Part shown: positions 49,401-60,003 of the stretch, one piece after another | Position numbering within the stretch: position 1 is the stretch's first letter | Layout of the letters: each line of letters starts with the position of its first letter | Origin: Zychaea mexicana | Taxonomy: Eukaryota > Mucoromycota > Mucoromycetes > Mucorales > Lichtheimiaceae | Length of the DNA: 64,000 nucleotides | Assembly: GCF_025766255.1 (NCBI RefSeq) | Contig: NW_026516724.1 | Coordinates: 62,001-126,000, forward strand | Direction: 5' to 3' | Notes under the pieces: generated by a model | Database searches by the model: none | What the model saw: only the letters and a program-made list of their open reading frames with translations | What the model was told of the DNA's origin: nothing | Translations under genes and position numbers: made by a program

Positions 49401-52400
49401 GGTATATACCAATGCACGTGTAGCTAATTATATCTACTCCACCCGTCCGCCATGTTTCATAAGATTAACATCTATGGGGATGGTAAAACCTCATTGTATA
49501 GTCGCTTTTAACTCCTACCTTGCATACTCGCGAGCATTTCGGATTGATGCAAATGAACCGACGCAAATACCACTAGAATAATTCAGTCAATGCTTATCTT
49601 TAAAACAATTCATCACTCGCAGGATGCCTGATGCTATTCTACTTACGGATATGAACTGTGATCACTTTGGTAATAAAATCAGAGAACGCGCCTTTTTTGT
49701 TAATGACAATGTCATAGCAAAGTGCCCGAAAATACCCATTTCTTGGTCTTGTTGCTTTTCTGGAAGGCTTAATCAACGAAAGTTGTCGCTGCAAATCTTG
49801 AAATTGTCGCTGCGTGTTCGTTAAAGACGATATACCGCGTCGTTGCTTAAATGTTTCCAAAATGACACCAATGAATAATTGAATTGAACAAAGGGATGCA
49901 ACAAACATGAACACAAGATAGTAGATAGCGTTCCATGATGCTTCTGATCGCCAGTCAAACCGCGGTTGCGCTTCATTAACTGTTGAGACGCTCATGGCAG
50001 AGAACAATGACAAGATCTACAAGGAGAAGAACCAAATTAATCTTTTATGTCAACTTTCCAGTTTCTTATTCCTTACCCATCCTTCACCCGATGCACATTC
50101 GAAAAGATGCAATAGAGCGTTGCCAAATTGGTCATAAGAGTACTTGTATGGATTGTCCCAGTTGCGTGGCATCATGATATCCGTGTCTGGCGATTTAAAT
50201 TCACCAAAACATTCCATGCGCATGCCGACATGATCATCGTTGCATTTGGTGAATCGAGCGCTAAAGATATAGCACCCGTATATAGCAAACGCAGCAAACA
50301 CTATTATATTAAGCAGCACAGCGTCCAGAATAACGGGCAATCCATGCAGCAGGTCCAGAATTATAACGCGCATGCCTTCAACATAGTATACAATACGAAG
50401 AGCTCGTAGTGTCCGAAGCGAACGTAAATATTGTGCTTGCTGAAATAGATCTGACCGGGAAACGGCAACCAAAACGATAGTTTGACAGGTCAAGAATGCC
50501 ACATCCAGTACATTCCATAAACTGCGAAAGTATGATGTTGGCAAAACCAAAATTCCGTCAGCTGTAACATGGAAAAGGACGTCGAGCCAAAATACGACAA
50601 GCATAATGCATTGAGCAGTTTCTTCAATGCCGAATGCTGTTGGGTTGTATGTACGGAGATTTTCATCTGTAGCAATGGCAAGCAGTATACTGACGCAGAG
50701 CAGAGCCACTATCATTGCGTTGTAAATGCGCGATCGTAACATGCGGACTGAAGCGCTTCGTAGTGGGTTGTTTTCTTTCAACAAGAGTAAAGTGCGAAAA
50801 ACATTCAAGTTCTCGACAATGACGGCCTTGTTTTCTTTGGCTACATTGATTTCGTATTCGTCGCCGTACTTGACAAGTGGTTCATCTGATTCGTCAGGCT
50901 CGTCGCTGACTGCTGCGGTGCTAGTCGTGCTGAAGGCAGAGCTATTATATATTGTTATTGAATTTTATTTCAGAACGCATCATAAAGTGGTGGAGTAGAA
51001 TTATACTATGATAGCAGTGCCATTATCGCTGCCTCAAAGATACTATGTATCTGCTTTACTTACATAGCGGATCCTTTCCTGGTGCTAAACCGACCCAGGG
51101 ACGGTAAGGAGGAATTATATCGACGCAGCAATCCTTGATCGTTAGCCACAGAAGACCGTCTTTTCGATAGTTGAGGTTCAGGTACCTCCATATTTAAAAA
51201 CTCTTTTAATTTTTCCTGGGTCACAGAAGCAATCAAATTTTGGGGCATTTGAGACATGTTCAACTTGCGTCGATCTTGCTTAACAAAAATCGGTAGTAGC
51301 GTTCTATAAAGCATATGCATATTAATCTTTACTGTTTTTTTTGAACCGTTGACTAGAAAAGTTGAATTAACAACAACGTACTGACTAATCATGTCGAGCT
51401 TAAAGTATTCTGGCTGCCATCGATGTTGCCGGATATATTTCTTGATCTGGATTTGCCGAATTTCGTCTTCATCAAGATCGAAATTTTCCATAATAACAGC
51501 AATAAACAGATTCAACACGAGATCTATGATTGGCACACATATTCATATTCCTAGTGAGCATTTGTTGCTGTGTACTCAACATGAAAAAGTTAAGAGATAT
51601 GCATAATAATAGTTACAGTGGACAACAAAATAAATTAGACACATATAGACTGCCGCATATATGATTGACACGTGTGATTGACTATGCATAGCATCATACA
51701 AAATATCCTATAAAATAAAAACAAGGGCATTAAAAAGCCAGTAAAAATGGAATATTACTTTGAAATAGTCGAAGTTTACCGTCCAATTTTCACCAGTCAT
51801 GATCTGCACAAATTCATTATTAGTATATAAAATCAACCTGATATTCATACTTCCACGAGGGGTTATACCTGAAATAATGCAATGAATGCTTGATAAAATG
51901 TATCGAAACGCATTTCCGGTGCATCTGGACCCGATGCAGTGAAATCACCACCAAAAAGCTGTATGGATATAGGGCACAGCAAACACAGCACCCAAAATGT
52001 AAAGAATGATAAATTGATGATACCTTGACCATCACCTATCACGTTTGACTTTTTACATAATAGTAGGAAAAGCAACAACTTTTAGCTATTTTTAACACTA
52101 TTAATGCATACAACCGTCTGGAAAACTTACGAGCAATTTGAAAATGCGTGGAAATAGATATACTAAGCGGTACGACCGAAGAACAGCGAATACTTGAAGA
52201 TATCGATGAAGCAGCCTATTGTTACGTACGAATGGCAGTTCATTCACACTAGAGGCTATTGCAATATAGAAATCAATCCTATTCCGTGTTTCCAGGAATA
52301 CGATAATGGTTAAAGACTGATGTGTTCAGCAGTGCTTAAAAATGACCTATTCATCCTTTCAAAAACATAAATTTAAAAGGATATGATTATAGCGCCAGAA

Positions 52401-55400
52401 TTGAGTCCAGTTCGCAGATCCTGCTATGCGTAACAGAATTTCAATTGCAAACAAAATCGTAAATCCAAGCTCTGCAAAGTCTTCATGGAAAAAAGAATCA
52501 TAAAGAGTTTGTCATTATTTGTACTTAACATAGCCAGAGAACTATAAAATGTATTATTTACCTCTGACAGTAAAATTATCACCCGTTTCAGTGGCAGTGT
52601 AAAACATCATGGTTATCATGTTCCAAGCGACCAACGTACTTCCTATGATTGGGAAAAAACGCTTCGAAACAATGGAGCCAATCCAGCGTCGAAACATGTC
52701 TGTCCTGCCCACGCGTACATTTGTATTCGTTGTACCGCCTCCATAAATCCATTCTTCATTCGGGTCGATTTCATTTTCTTTCCCGTCTTTTCCGGCCACA
52801 GTTATGCTTCGTGTCAACAGTAGCCGCGTCTTTTTCTCTGTAGCAAAAGCACTATGACGCATGTCTCCCCGAGCGCTAGCAAATGAACTTGTGATCACAG
52901 CTATATTGTAGTAGCTGCATTAGCTTTCTTATTTCTTCATCACTGACAGCTTCTTTTACTACTTAGATTGATTACATTACCAATAAACATGGGGACCATG
53001 ATGAATGTCATGAGATAGATACAAAGACAGTAATAAATGGCAGCCGCTGTGGTGGAAATGCTGTCTTCGCTGAGGTACATTAAGTCTGTCCAACCTTCGG
53101 TCGATATCACCGTAAATACGTTCAGCATGGTGAAAAGGATGTTATGGTAGCTAATGTAGCCCCATCCAGGCTGAGCTCCACCGCTTTGGAGACACACTTG
53201 GCCTTGTTGGCATGTGAATCCATCAGCGCCATTATACGGAATGTAGGTTGCAGAGTATTGATCAAATATTCCTGCAATGTTGCCTTCGCTGTCTATATAG
53301 CTATTACAAGCAACAGGTGGCTCTACAAACGTCAGATCTAGGGAAAAAGGAAGAGAAGTTTTGCCTTCAATCAGAATCTATGTGGAAGAACATATATTTT
53401 AGGATAAAGGGAAATGACTTTTGAAAACGTACTTCCAGCATACATATCGGTCTCGCTACCAGGATCAACTGCGCATCGGCGAGAGAACGAATTCATAAAA
53501 ACAAACGAAGCAATCAAAGAGAAGAGGACCCAAAAGAATATAAAGAATCCGAGCACATTTTTAAGCATAGCAAAACTTGTGCTCAAGGATTCAATGATAA
53601 CCTATATGTATTCCATTTGCCCTTTAAACTACAGTATTATGCTAATATCCACGGTTTTCGGTTAGAGAATAACTTAGTGAGAGAGATGTCTTACTGCTGT
53701 TCCCTCTGTTATCACCACCAAACGCAAGATCCTAGTTGCCCCAAGTGCTTTGAATAGCGACCACGTTTCGTTGGTAGACACCATGAGCACAACATCGATC
53801 CAATAAGCCGTGATAGCAACGATATCGAGTATGTTGGACAAACTGTAAATATAAGCACAGTGGGATATTTTGAGGAAATTTTCTTCGTCGTCAATCAATT
53901 CAGTGGCTGTCACACGGGGTGTCGATCTATAGCCATGACTACTACTTTCTATCGCAAACGACGAGGCTCGGTTGATAACAGTAGAAGGGATCGTTTCGCG
54001 GTCAGGTGACCCTAACTCAGACTGTTGATGATCGTAGAACGTCGAGCGACGGCTAAGGAACTGATTATTATTATCGGCAACAGGAGGCGAGCCTACAGGC
54101 GACCATGGCGCATGCTGACTGTCGCTCCCGTTGTTGTCTTCTTCAAGCTGTTCATAGTATGGTGGTGCGTTACTAGTGGATATGAATGGGATGCTCTGGG
54201 TAGATTGTCGTGAGGGAGATGGAAAGTTATAGTCCGCGCTAGGCTGGTGTGCAGTAGCCGAGCGTCTTTTTCGTCGACGAATACCCATACAGTTGAGCAA
54301 TTTTATGAACCGGCTAATCACACCTTTGAATGGTCTCGGTCGTGCTTTGGATGGCGTTGATATTATAAATCCGTATGCTACAATTTTAGCCATGGCCTCT
54401 AGGCTGTGAAAAAAATAAATCATATCAGCATAACATTTTTTACAAAGTTATTTCACAAGAGAGCAATCACTTACGTGTATATGATGTTGATAGCTAATAA
54501 TAGGTATTGATAGGGTTGTGCAAAATTCGTCTTGTGGGCATTCTCTGTGATCGGCACAAATGAAAGAATAGCCCATTGGGCGAACAAAAGGCCCAAAATG
54601 AACAAATTAAACCAGCTAAACATTTACACAGTACTTAGTTAGATACACGTCTGGGGTCTCAAGACCAGTCCTAGAAGCAGAGTACAAATAATAAGAATTT
54701 CACTTACTCGGCGGCTAATATTTTCCATAGAAAAAGGCGAACATCACTGGTCGGTCCGAACGTCCATAAAGACCATCCTTCAAACCGAATTGCTGGGCTG
54801 GCATCGTCCGAGGATCCGGAAGGTGAAGAAGACCCAGAAGATACACGAGCTAAGAAGCTAGCTCGTGGGGACGAGAATGAACTCGACACTCTTCGTATAA
54901 AGTCGCGAGGACGTGCAAGTTTAGCCTTATTAGCGACACTACCTCTACCACAAAGTGGGTCACTGTAGTGACCAGTCCCTGAACTAGTATTATCTTCTTG
55001 TTCATCACTGCCATGCTTGCGTTGTGTCTGTTGCTCACGTTCATTTGGTGATATTCCTGGGCGGTGATTATGGTATTCATCTTCATCGTCGTAGTTGATG
55101 ATCGAATTTGGGGAACCTAGTTCTGCATCCTCGCGTGTTGAGCTGGACCGGAGATAATGGTGCTGACGGTGTTTGCCATTACTCTGCTTGTGCTGGTGTG
55201 GTCGGTATGGGAAGATGTTGCCCAAACTCCCTAGCCGATTACTTTCTCGATGTTGCTGCTGAGGTAACAAGCCAGTGGATGAGGACTGATCAGATGTGGA
55301 CTCGATACTGGGTGATTTCACAGCAAGATGATCCTCCAAAGGATGCAGCTGTGGACCGTCTAGATAGGGCGATTGCTCTGCGCATTGCGACTCGCTAGCT

Positions 55401-56680
55401 GTATCCATACGATTGCTTATTACAGCAACTGAGGATCGCCGCTGTGCTGGGGCATTTATTTTGCTGCTGTAACATTCAGTGGACCGACGGCGGTTCTGCT
55501 GCTGGATACTGTTGATCTCTTCGTTTTCATGGATCAAATATTCCTCCAGCGCATATACGCCAGCCAATTTTATATATTGCGCCAATGTTGTCATTTCCTG
55601 AACCGGCATGCGCTCATCTTGTGGCTCGCAACTACGTGCATCAGCCACACGCCAGGCCATGCCTTCTAATATGCAAAACATGTTTCTCCATGTATAACGA
55701 ACGGTTGTCGTCGAGGCTGAGGATGCGCGCGCGGCAATTGCTGCTGCTGTAGCGGCTGATTTTTTCACGCCTTTTGATGATATTGATGATGCAGGATGCT
55801 TTTTGGTAGCCATGTTTTTGGCACGGGCAACCGTAGACAGTTTCAACAATCGTGACAAACGCTTTCTGGACTCGTACATGACCTTGGATGCATTGCTTCC
55901 GCTAGGTCTCCGTATCGGGGGTTGTTGTTGCTGCTTAAATCGTGTACCTGACACTGCTGACTGAAATCGACCTGAAGGGGAGCCGACAGCAGAAGATTGT
56001 TCACTCGATTCACGGATCATCATTGGACTATCGCCTACGTTGCTGGTTCTGTTATAGCTATGCGCATCGTTTGTGCCACTAGCATAATCACGTGCATGAT
56101 AAAGATGATGCTGTGAGCCGGCATCCGTCGTGGTGCCTTGGATTATGTCTGACGAATGGTTGCCGCCCATGAAGTATGGGTTGACTGACTTTTGTGTGCT
56201 TTCGAGCTGTTCTTGCTCGTCCACTTCTGTATGGCCCGTTATATGCATGGGTGCATTATCTTCGTTATACAGATGGCGAAAAATATAGCCGTTGGAGATG
56301 CTTCGTCGTCGCGGAATACTTTGGTGCTGACCTGCCGCTGCGCTGCGTCCCATTATTAAAACATCCAGTTTGTTTTTCCTTTCCAGCCGATCTTTGGTCA
56401 AGGGCGGATAAGCTTGAGCTTCATGTTGTGTCTGGTATATCGTCGGTACTAGAGGCTGTTGCTGTGCTTGCTGTTGCTGGTCTTGTTGACCACTTTGCAG
56501 CTGCTGCAGATGCTGTGTGCTTGCGCTGTTGGTGATACCAGGAAGCACAGACGCGCGTCGTAGTTCAATTGACGGCCGGGTACGCTGTTGTTCATCGTGT
56601 TGTGAGCGGCGACGCGCTTGCTGATGAACTTGAAATGTACTGCAATAGGATGGAAGCTGCGGCTTGCTTTGAGGCTTCAT
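46455..56680 (-). CDS. CCH1: voltage-gated Ca2+ channel alpha subunit CCH1, 29 exons
   Basis: Plasma-membrane high-affinity calcium channel; in fungi it works with Mid1. Four six-TM domains, 2699 residues. Exons 5' to 3': 54708..56680, 54475..54615, 53695..54403, 53433..53601, 52963..53337, 52562..52900, 52385..52480, 52131..52285, 51869..52048, 51780..51803, 51617..51707, 51382..51523, 51064..51303, 50077..50941, 49647..50016, 49519..49572, 49357..49436, 49229..49277, 49116..49156, 48931..49067, 48674..48860, 48475..48615, 48306..48382, 48150..48228, 47810..48067, 47640..47734, 47082..47572, 46623..47042 and 46455..46576. Pore loops are STEGWTDLMY (I), MTGENWT (II), CASGEGW (III) and TTGENW (IV): glutamate in all four. 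Domain I and III S4 carry regular Arg (ATRILRLV; LRSLRTLRALRIV); domain IV S4 is Arg-poor. The N-terminal exon (about 650 residues) is low-complexity Gln/Ser-rich. Two introns are non-standard: 52286..52384 (AT-AC) and 47043..47081 (GC-AG, 39 nt). Confidence 0.94.
52286..52384 (-). other. putative U12-type AT-AC intron in CCH1
   Basis: On the coding strand the intron starts ATATCCTTTT, the exact minor-spliceosome donor consensus, and ends AC. TCTTTAAC, one base from the U12 branch consensus TCCTTAAC, lies about 25 nt before the end. Removing these 99 nt joins FWRYN to RNRIDFYIAIA (domain II S2-S3) with correct phase. No GT-AG alternative in phase was found. Confidence 0.72.
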
Positions 56681-57328
56681 TTGCAGTCAACATGAAAAGA
56701 AGGGAAAAGGCCACTTTTATCAACAAGAAAGAAATGATCCGAGGGAGTCCAAAACATGAAATGCCCCGATAATTTATTCCATTTCGTTCCTGGGGGGGTG
56801 GGGGATGAGGAAAGCTCTTGTGTGACGTTTCTCTACTGGATGCATGAAAACAATTGTGGTCACTAGTCAATTGCTCTTTTGTCGTCTTTCTTTTCGTGCC
56901 ACCAGCCATTTGGCGATACGACAAGCCAACACTCGCCGGTGTAGCACATATGCTACAATGACGAGACAATCATATATGACAGCGAGCATTCTAACAAGTG
57001 CACACATACACTGGTTCACTGGCTACGCTACTGTATCATACGTAGTTTCGATCAAAAAGCATGGCTTATCGCTGTTATCATTCACTCTACAATGGGATAT
57101 TAAGTGTCTGAGCCTTTACTCGGCAAAGGTAACGGACAAAAACGAACAGATTCCGTAAAAGGAAAGGGCATCGGGTATTGAATTAGCAATCCTTAGTGGT
57201 GAGAATACTTTTTTTTTTACACTACTTCTCTGCTCTTTCTTTTACCAGCAAATTGCCACCACTTTGGAGAAAAAGAAACGGAATCGTTGCAGAATATCTT
57301 AAAAAATTCCGGTTAATCACTCTTTACG
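56681..57328. promoter_or_regulatory. divergent promoter region, CCH1 / CTI6-like
   Basis: A 648-bp gap between divergent starts. It contains a poly-G run near 56793..56804 on the CCH1 side and a poly-T tract near 57209..57217 on the CTI6 side. No gene seen. Confidence 0.45.
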
Positions 57329-57637
57329 ATGAGTAAGTATGCCGAAAAACAACCCTTTTTCTTTCTTTGCTACGTGCTACAGTGCGATCCTTTTCTTTTT
57401 CTTATTTTGTTGCTTTGTGTTATTGTTCACAAAGGGAACAAAAAGTGGGTTGTTTGGTGTAATGCCCTTTGCATTGTTCTTGTGTATGGTTTTTTTATGC
57501 TTACCACTTTCGCCGCTTTCTTTTTCCTTTTCCATTCTCCCAGTTTTCACCTTGAAAAAAAGAACTCATTGGTGCAATTTACTCTTTGTATAGCTGCTCA
57601 AAGACGTGGTCGAAACGGATATGGCGGCAGACGACGA

Positions 57638-57669
<32 letters not shown>

Positions 57670-59694
57670 ACAACAACAACAACAAGTACAACCCACTGCT
57701 CAACAGTCAACATCGGATGAAGAAAGCACCGATGCTGGCTCAGTAACTCGTTGCGTGTGTGGCGAAAGCCGTAAGTTTGTCTTTGCCGTTGTTGAAACCA
57801 GGCAGATTGTTTGGGAAGGGAAAAGAAGAAAAGGATCGCTTGTTAGTTTGGAAATGGGGAAGGGGAAGAAGAGAAAAGGGGTTGGGCTTTTTTTCCACCC
57901 AACCACCTCCTTCGCGTATAACGTTAGAGTTTTAATATGAACTTTTTTTTTGTTTTCTGTGAATAGACAACGTGGGACTCATGGTTCAGTGTGATCAATG
58001 TGAAGTATGGCAGCATTGTGAATGTGTAGGCCTTGAAGAAAAAGATATACCCGATCATTATTATTGTGAGCAATGCAAACCGCAGAATCATGCCGTTGTG
58101 AAATTGGCTCATGGAAAGTAAGTTACGTTTCTGACAAAAAATAGGATAAAGAAGTGAAAAAGAAGACTAAAAAATTTTCTTTTAAAAAAAAGGACGCGAC
58201 GATCGTACAGCTCGATAGGGCGGCCCAACACTACGGCACCTGTTGATAAGAAAGCCCCGAAGAAGCGCATGACGTTCAATAGTCGCGAGGCATCCATGTC
58301 GCTGGAGGATGTGTTGGCTGCACGAAGTGCTTTGGAGGTCAATTTTCCTCCTTTGGACGAATCCGCTCCTCGCTCACCTGTTGATGCATCGCTGATTTTC
58401 GAGGATGCTATTGAGCAACAACAGAAGTTGAGTTTAGAAAAGCAGAAAGAAGCTGAAGAAGAGCAACCACAATACCAGCACCAGCAACACCAATTATCGC
58501 AATTAGCAAGGCAACAGAAAAAGTCTTCTCCAGTTGCTCAAGAGAATGATGATATGGGTGTGGATGTAAAAGAGCAAGGTACGATCAAGGATCATTATTA
58601 GTGCGGAAGGGAGCAAGAGTACTCACTCATAACACGCGCACTATGTAGACATGGAAACCGCGGACTCTGAAGCAGACAACGCCATAGTAGCCACTCCAAC
58701 GACGACGACGACAACTGGTAGACCATCTAAACCAAAACGATCATCGAGTGGGCGTAAAGCAGACAGTGAAGGAGGCAGCGGTGTCGAGAAAGGTCGAGTG
58801 TATAAAACCGAGAAACGATCTCGTGGTGGCGGTCCACGTCGGAACAATGCCGCAACTTCCCGCCGAGCACAGACAAGTCGCCCACGATCTCGAACATCTA
58901 CTCCACAACCTGAAAGCGGTGGAAACGGAAACGTCAATGGAGGCCAGCCCTCAAACTGCAATAACAACAATACTACTGTGGACATCAGCACGGCGATTTT
59001 CGAAAAACTGTCACCAGCCGCTCGCGAGGCGTCACCACCCGCCAAGGTCCGTTTACCGTCTTCTCGTATGACCATTTCCGAAATGAACAGACGCGCGAAG
59101 CAAATCCTGGAATATATTAGCTCAATACAAGTGGAAATGGCGACCAAGGAAATGAGCGCCTCTATGATGGTTAATGTCAGCACTGTGGTGATGAAAAACA
59201 GCAACAACAACATTGGCGGTGAAGGCAACACTCTAACGAACGAAAACAGCAGCAAAGATAAGAAGCCATCGAAGCGTAGTCCGAAACCGACAGCTATCAC
59301 CATCCCTGAAAAATCCAACACCGGCGAGGATGAAGGACCGTCTTCATCCCTCAGTAGCGCTAGTACGATTCCTTTAGATGAAAGCGAAGTGCAGCAACGG
59401 AATGCAGAGATGATGGCGGAAAAGGGCATAGCCGAAGAGGCACTTGAAAAGGCACAAAGTGAACAGTCTTCGATGGAAATCATGGATACGTTAACGCGAG
59501 AGTTGATCCGTTTTCAACGACGCTTTGGCTCGACGCAAGACTTTGGACGGCATCCAAGATCACGGTTTCTTCGGGACCACAATGATGGCTCAGGCAGTGA
59601 AGGGGAAGGTCGAATAACACGTAGTCGAGAAGCAAGTGCAAGTAGTGCTGGCACTAGCAACATTCTGTTTGAAAAGCGTGCAGCGCACACTTGA
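57329..59694 (+). CDS. CTI6: PHD-finger chromatin protein, CTI6-like (Rpd3L complex)
   Basis: Likely histone-mark reader of the Rpd3L/Sin3 deacetylase complex. Five exons, 57329..57332, 57594..57770, 57967..58117, 58193..58578 and 58649..59694, give 587 residues. The first coding exon is just ATG plus one base, followed by a strong GTAAGT donor and a 261-nt intron. A 16-residue polyglutamine run (CAG/CAA) follows an Arg/Gly-rich start. The C4HC3 PHD finger reads CVCGE...[17 protein letters not shown]...YYCEQC. The [19 protein letters not shown] block resembles the conserved region after the PHD in Cti6 proteins. The rest is Ser/Thr/Arg-rich, with a helical block [14 protein letters not shown] and a probable C-terminal helix. 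AATAAA occurs at 59866. Confidence 0.8.
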
Positions 59695-60003
59695 GTCCCT
59701 TCCCTCCTTACGTTATCTCACATATCCTTCGCTCATCCTAAACCCATTATCTTTACTTAGCATTACTCTTGTCATTTGTCAATATCAATTGCCCTCGGTT
59801 GTACATACATTCTCATATCTTTCTTCCGTAGTTTACTTTCCTGTGTACGCTTTACTCGTCATCTTAATAAATAAATATCACTTCAAGCTTTAGTTTTCCC
59901 CCAAGCACACAAGTTAAAGTAGATATAAAGATGTACTGTAGTCCAGAGGAAATGAGCAAACAATGACTTCTTTATTACAATCGCAAATGTGTATGTTACC
60001 ATC
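59695..60003. other. convergent 3' region
   Basis: Short gap between the converging CTI6-like and creC-like genes. It holds AATAAATAAA at 59866..59875 for the plus-strand gene. No gene seen. Confidence 0.45.

Noticed and set aside
52316..52384. GT-AG solution for the CCH1 domain II junction using ATCAG at 52317
   Set aside because: That acceptor would need a phase-0 GT donor upstream, and none exists; the available GT (TTATGTTTTT) is out of phase and weak. The AT-AC solution fits phase and protein sequence.
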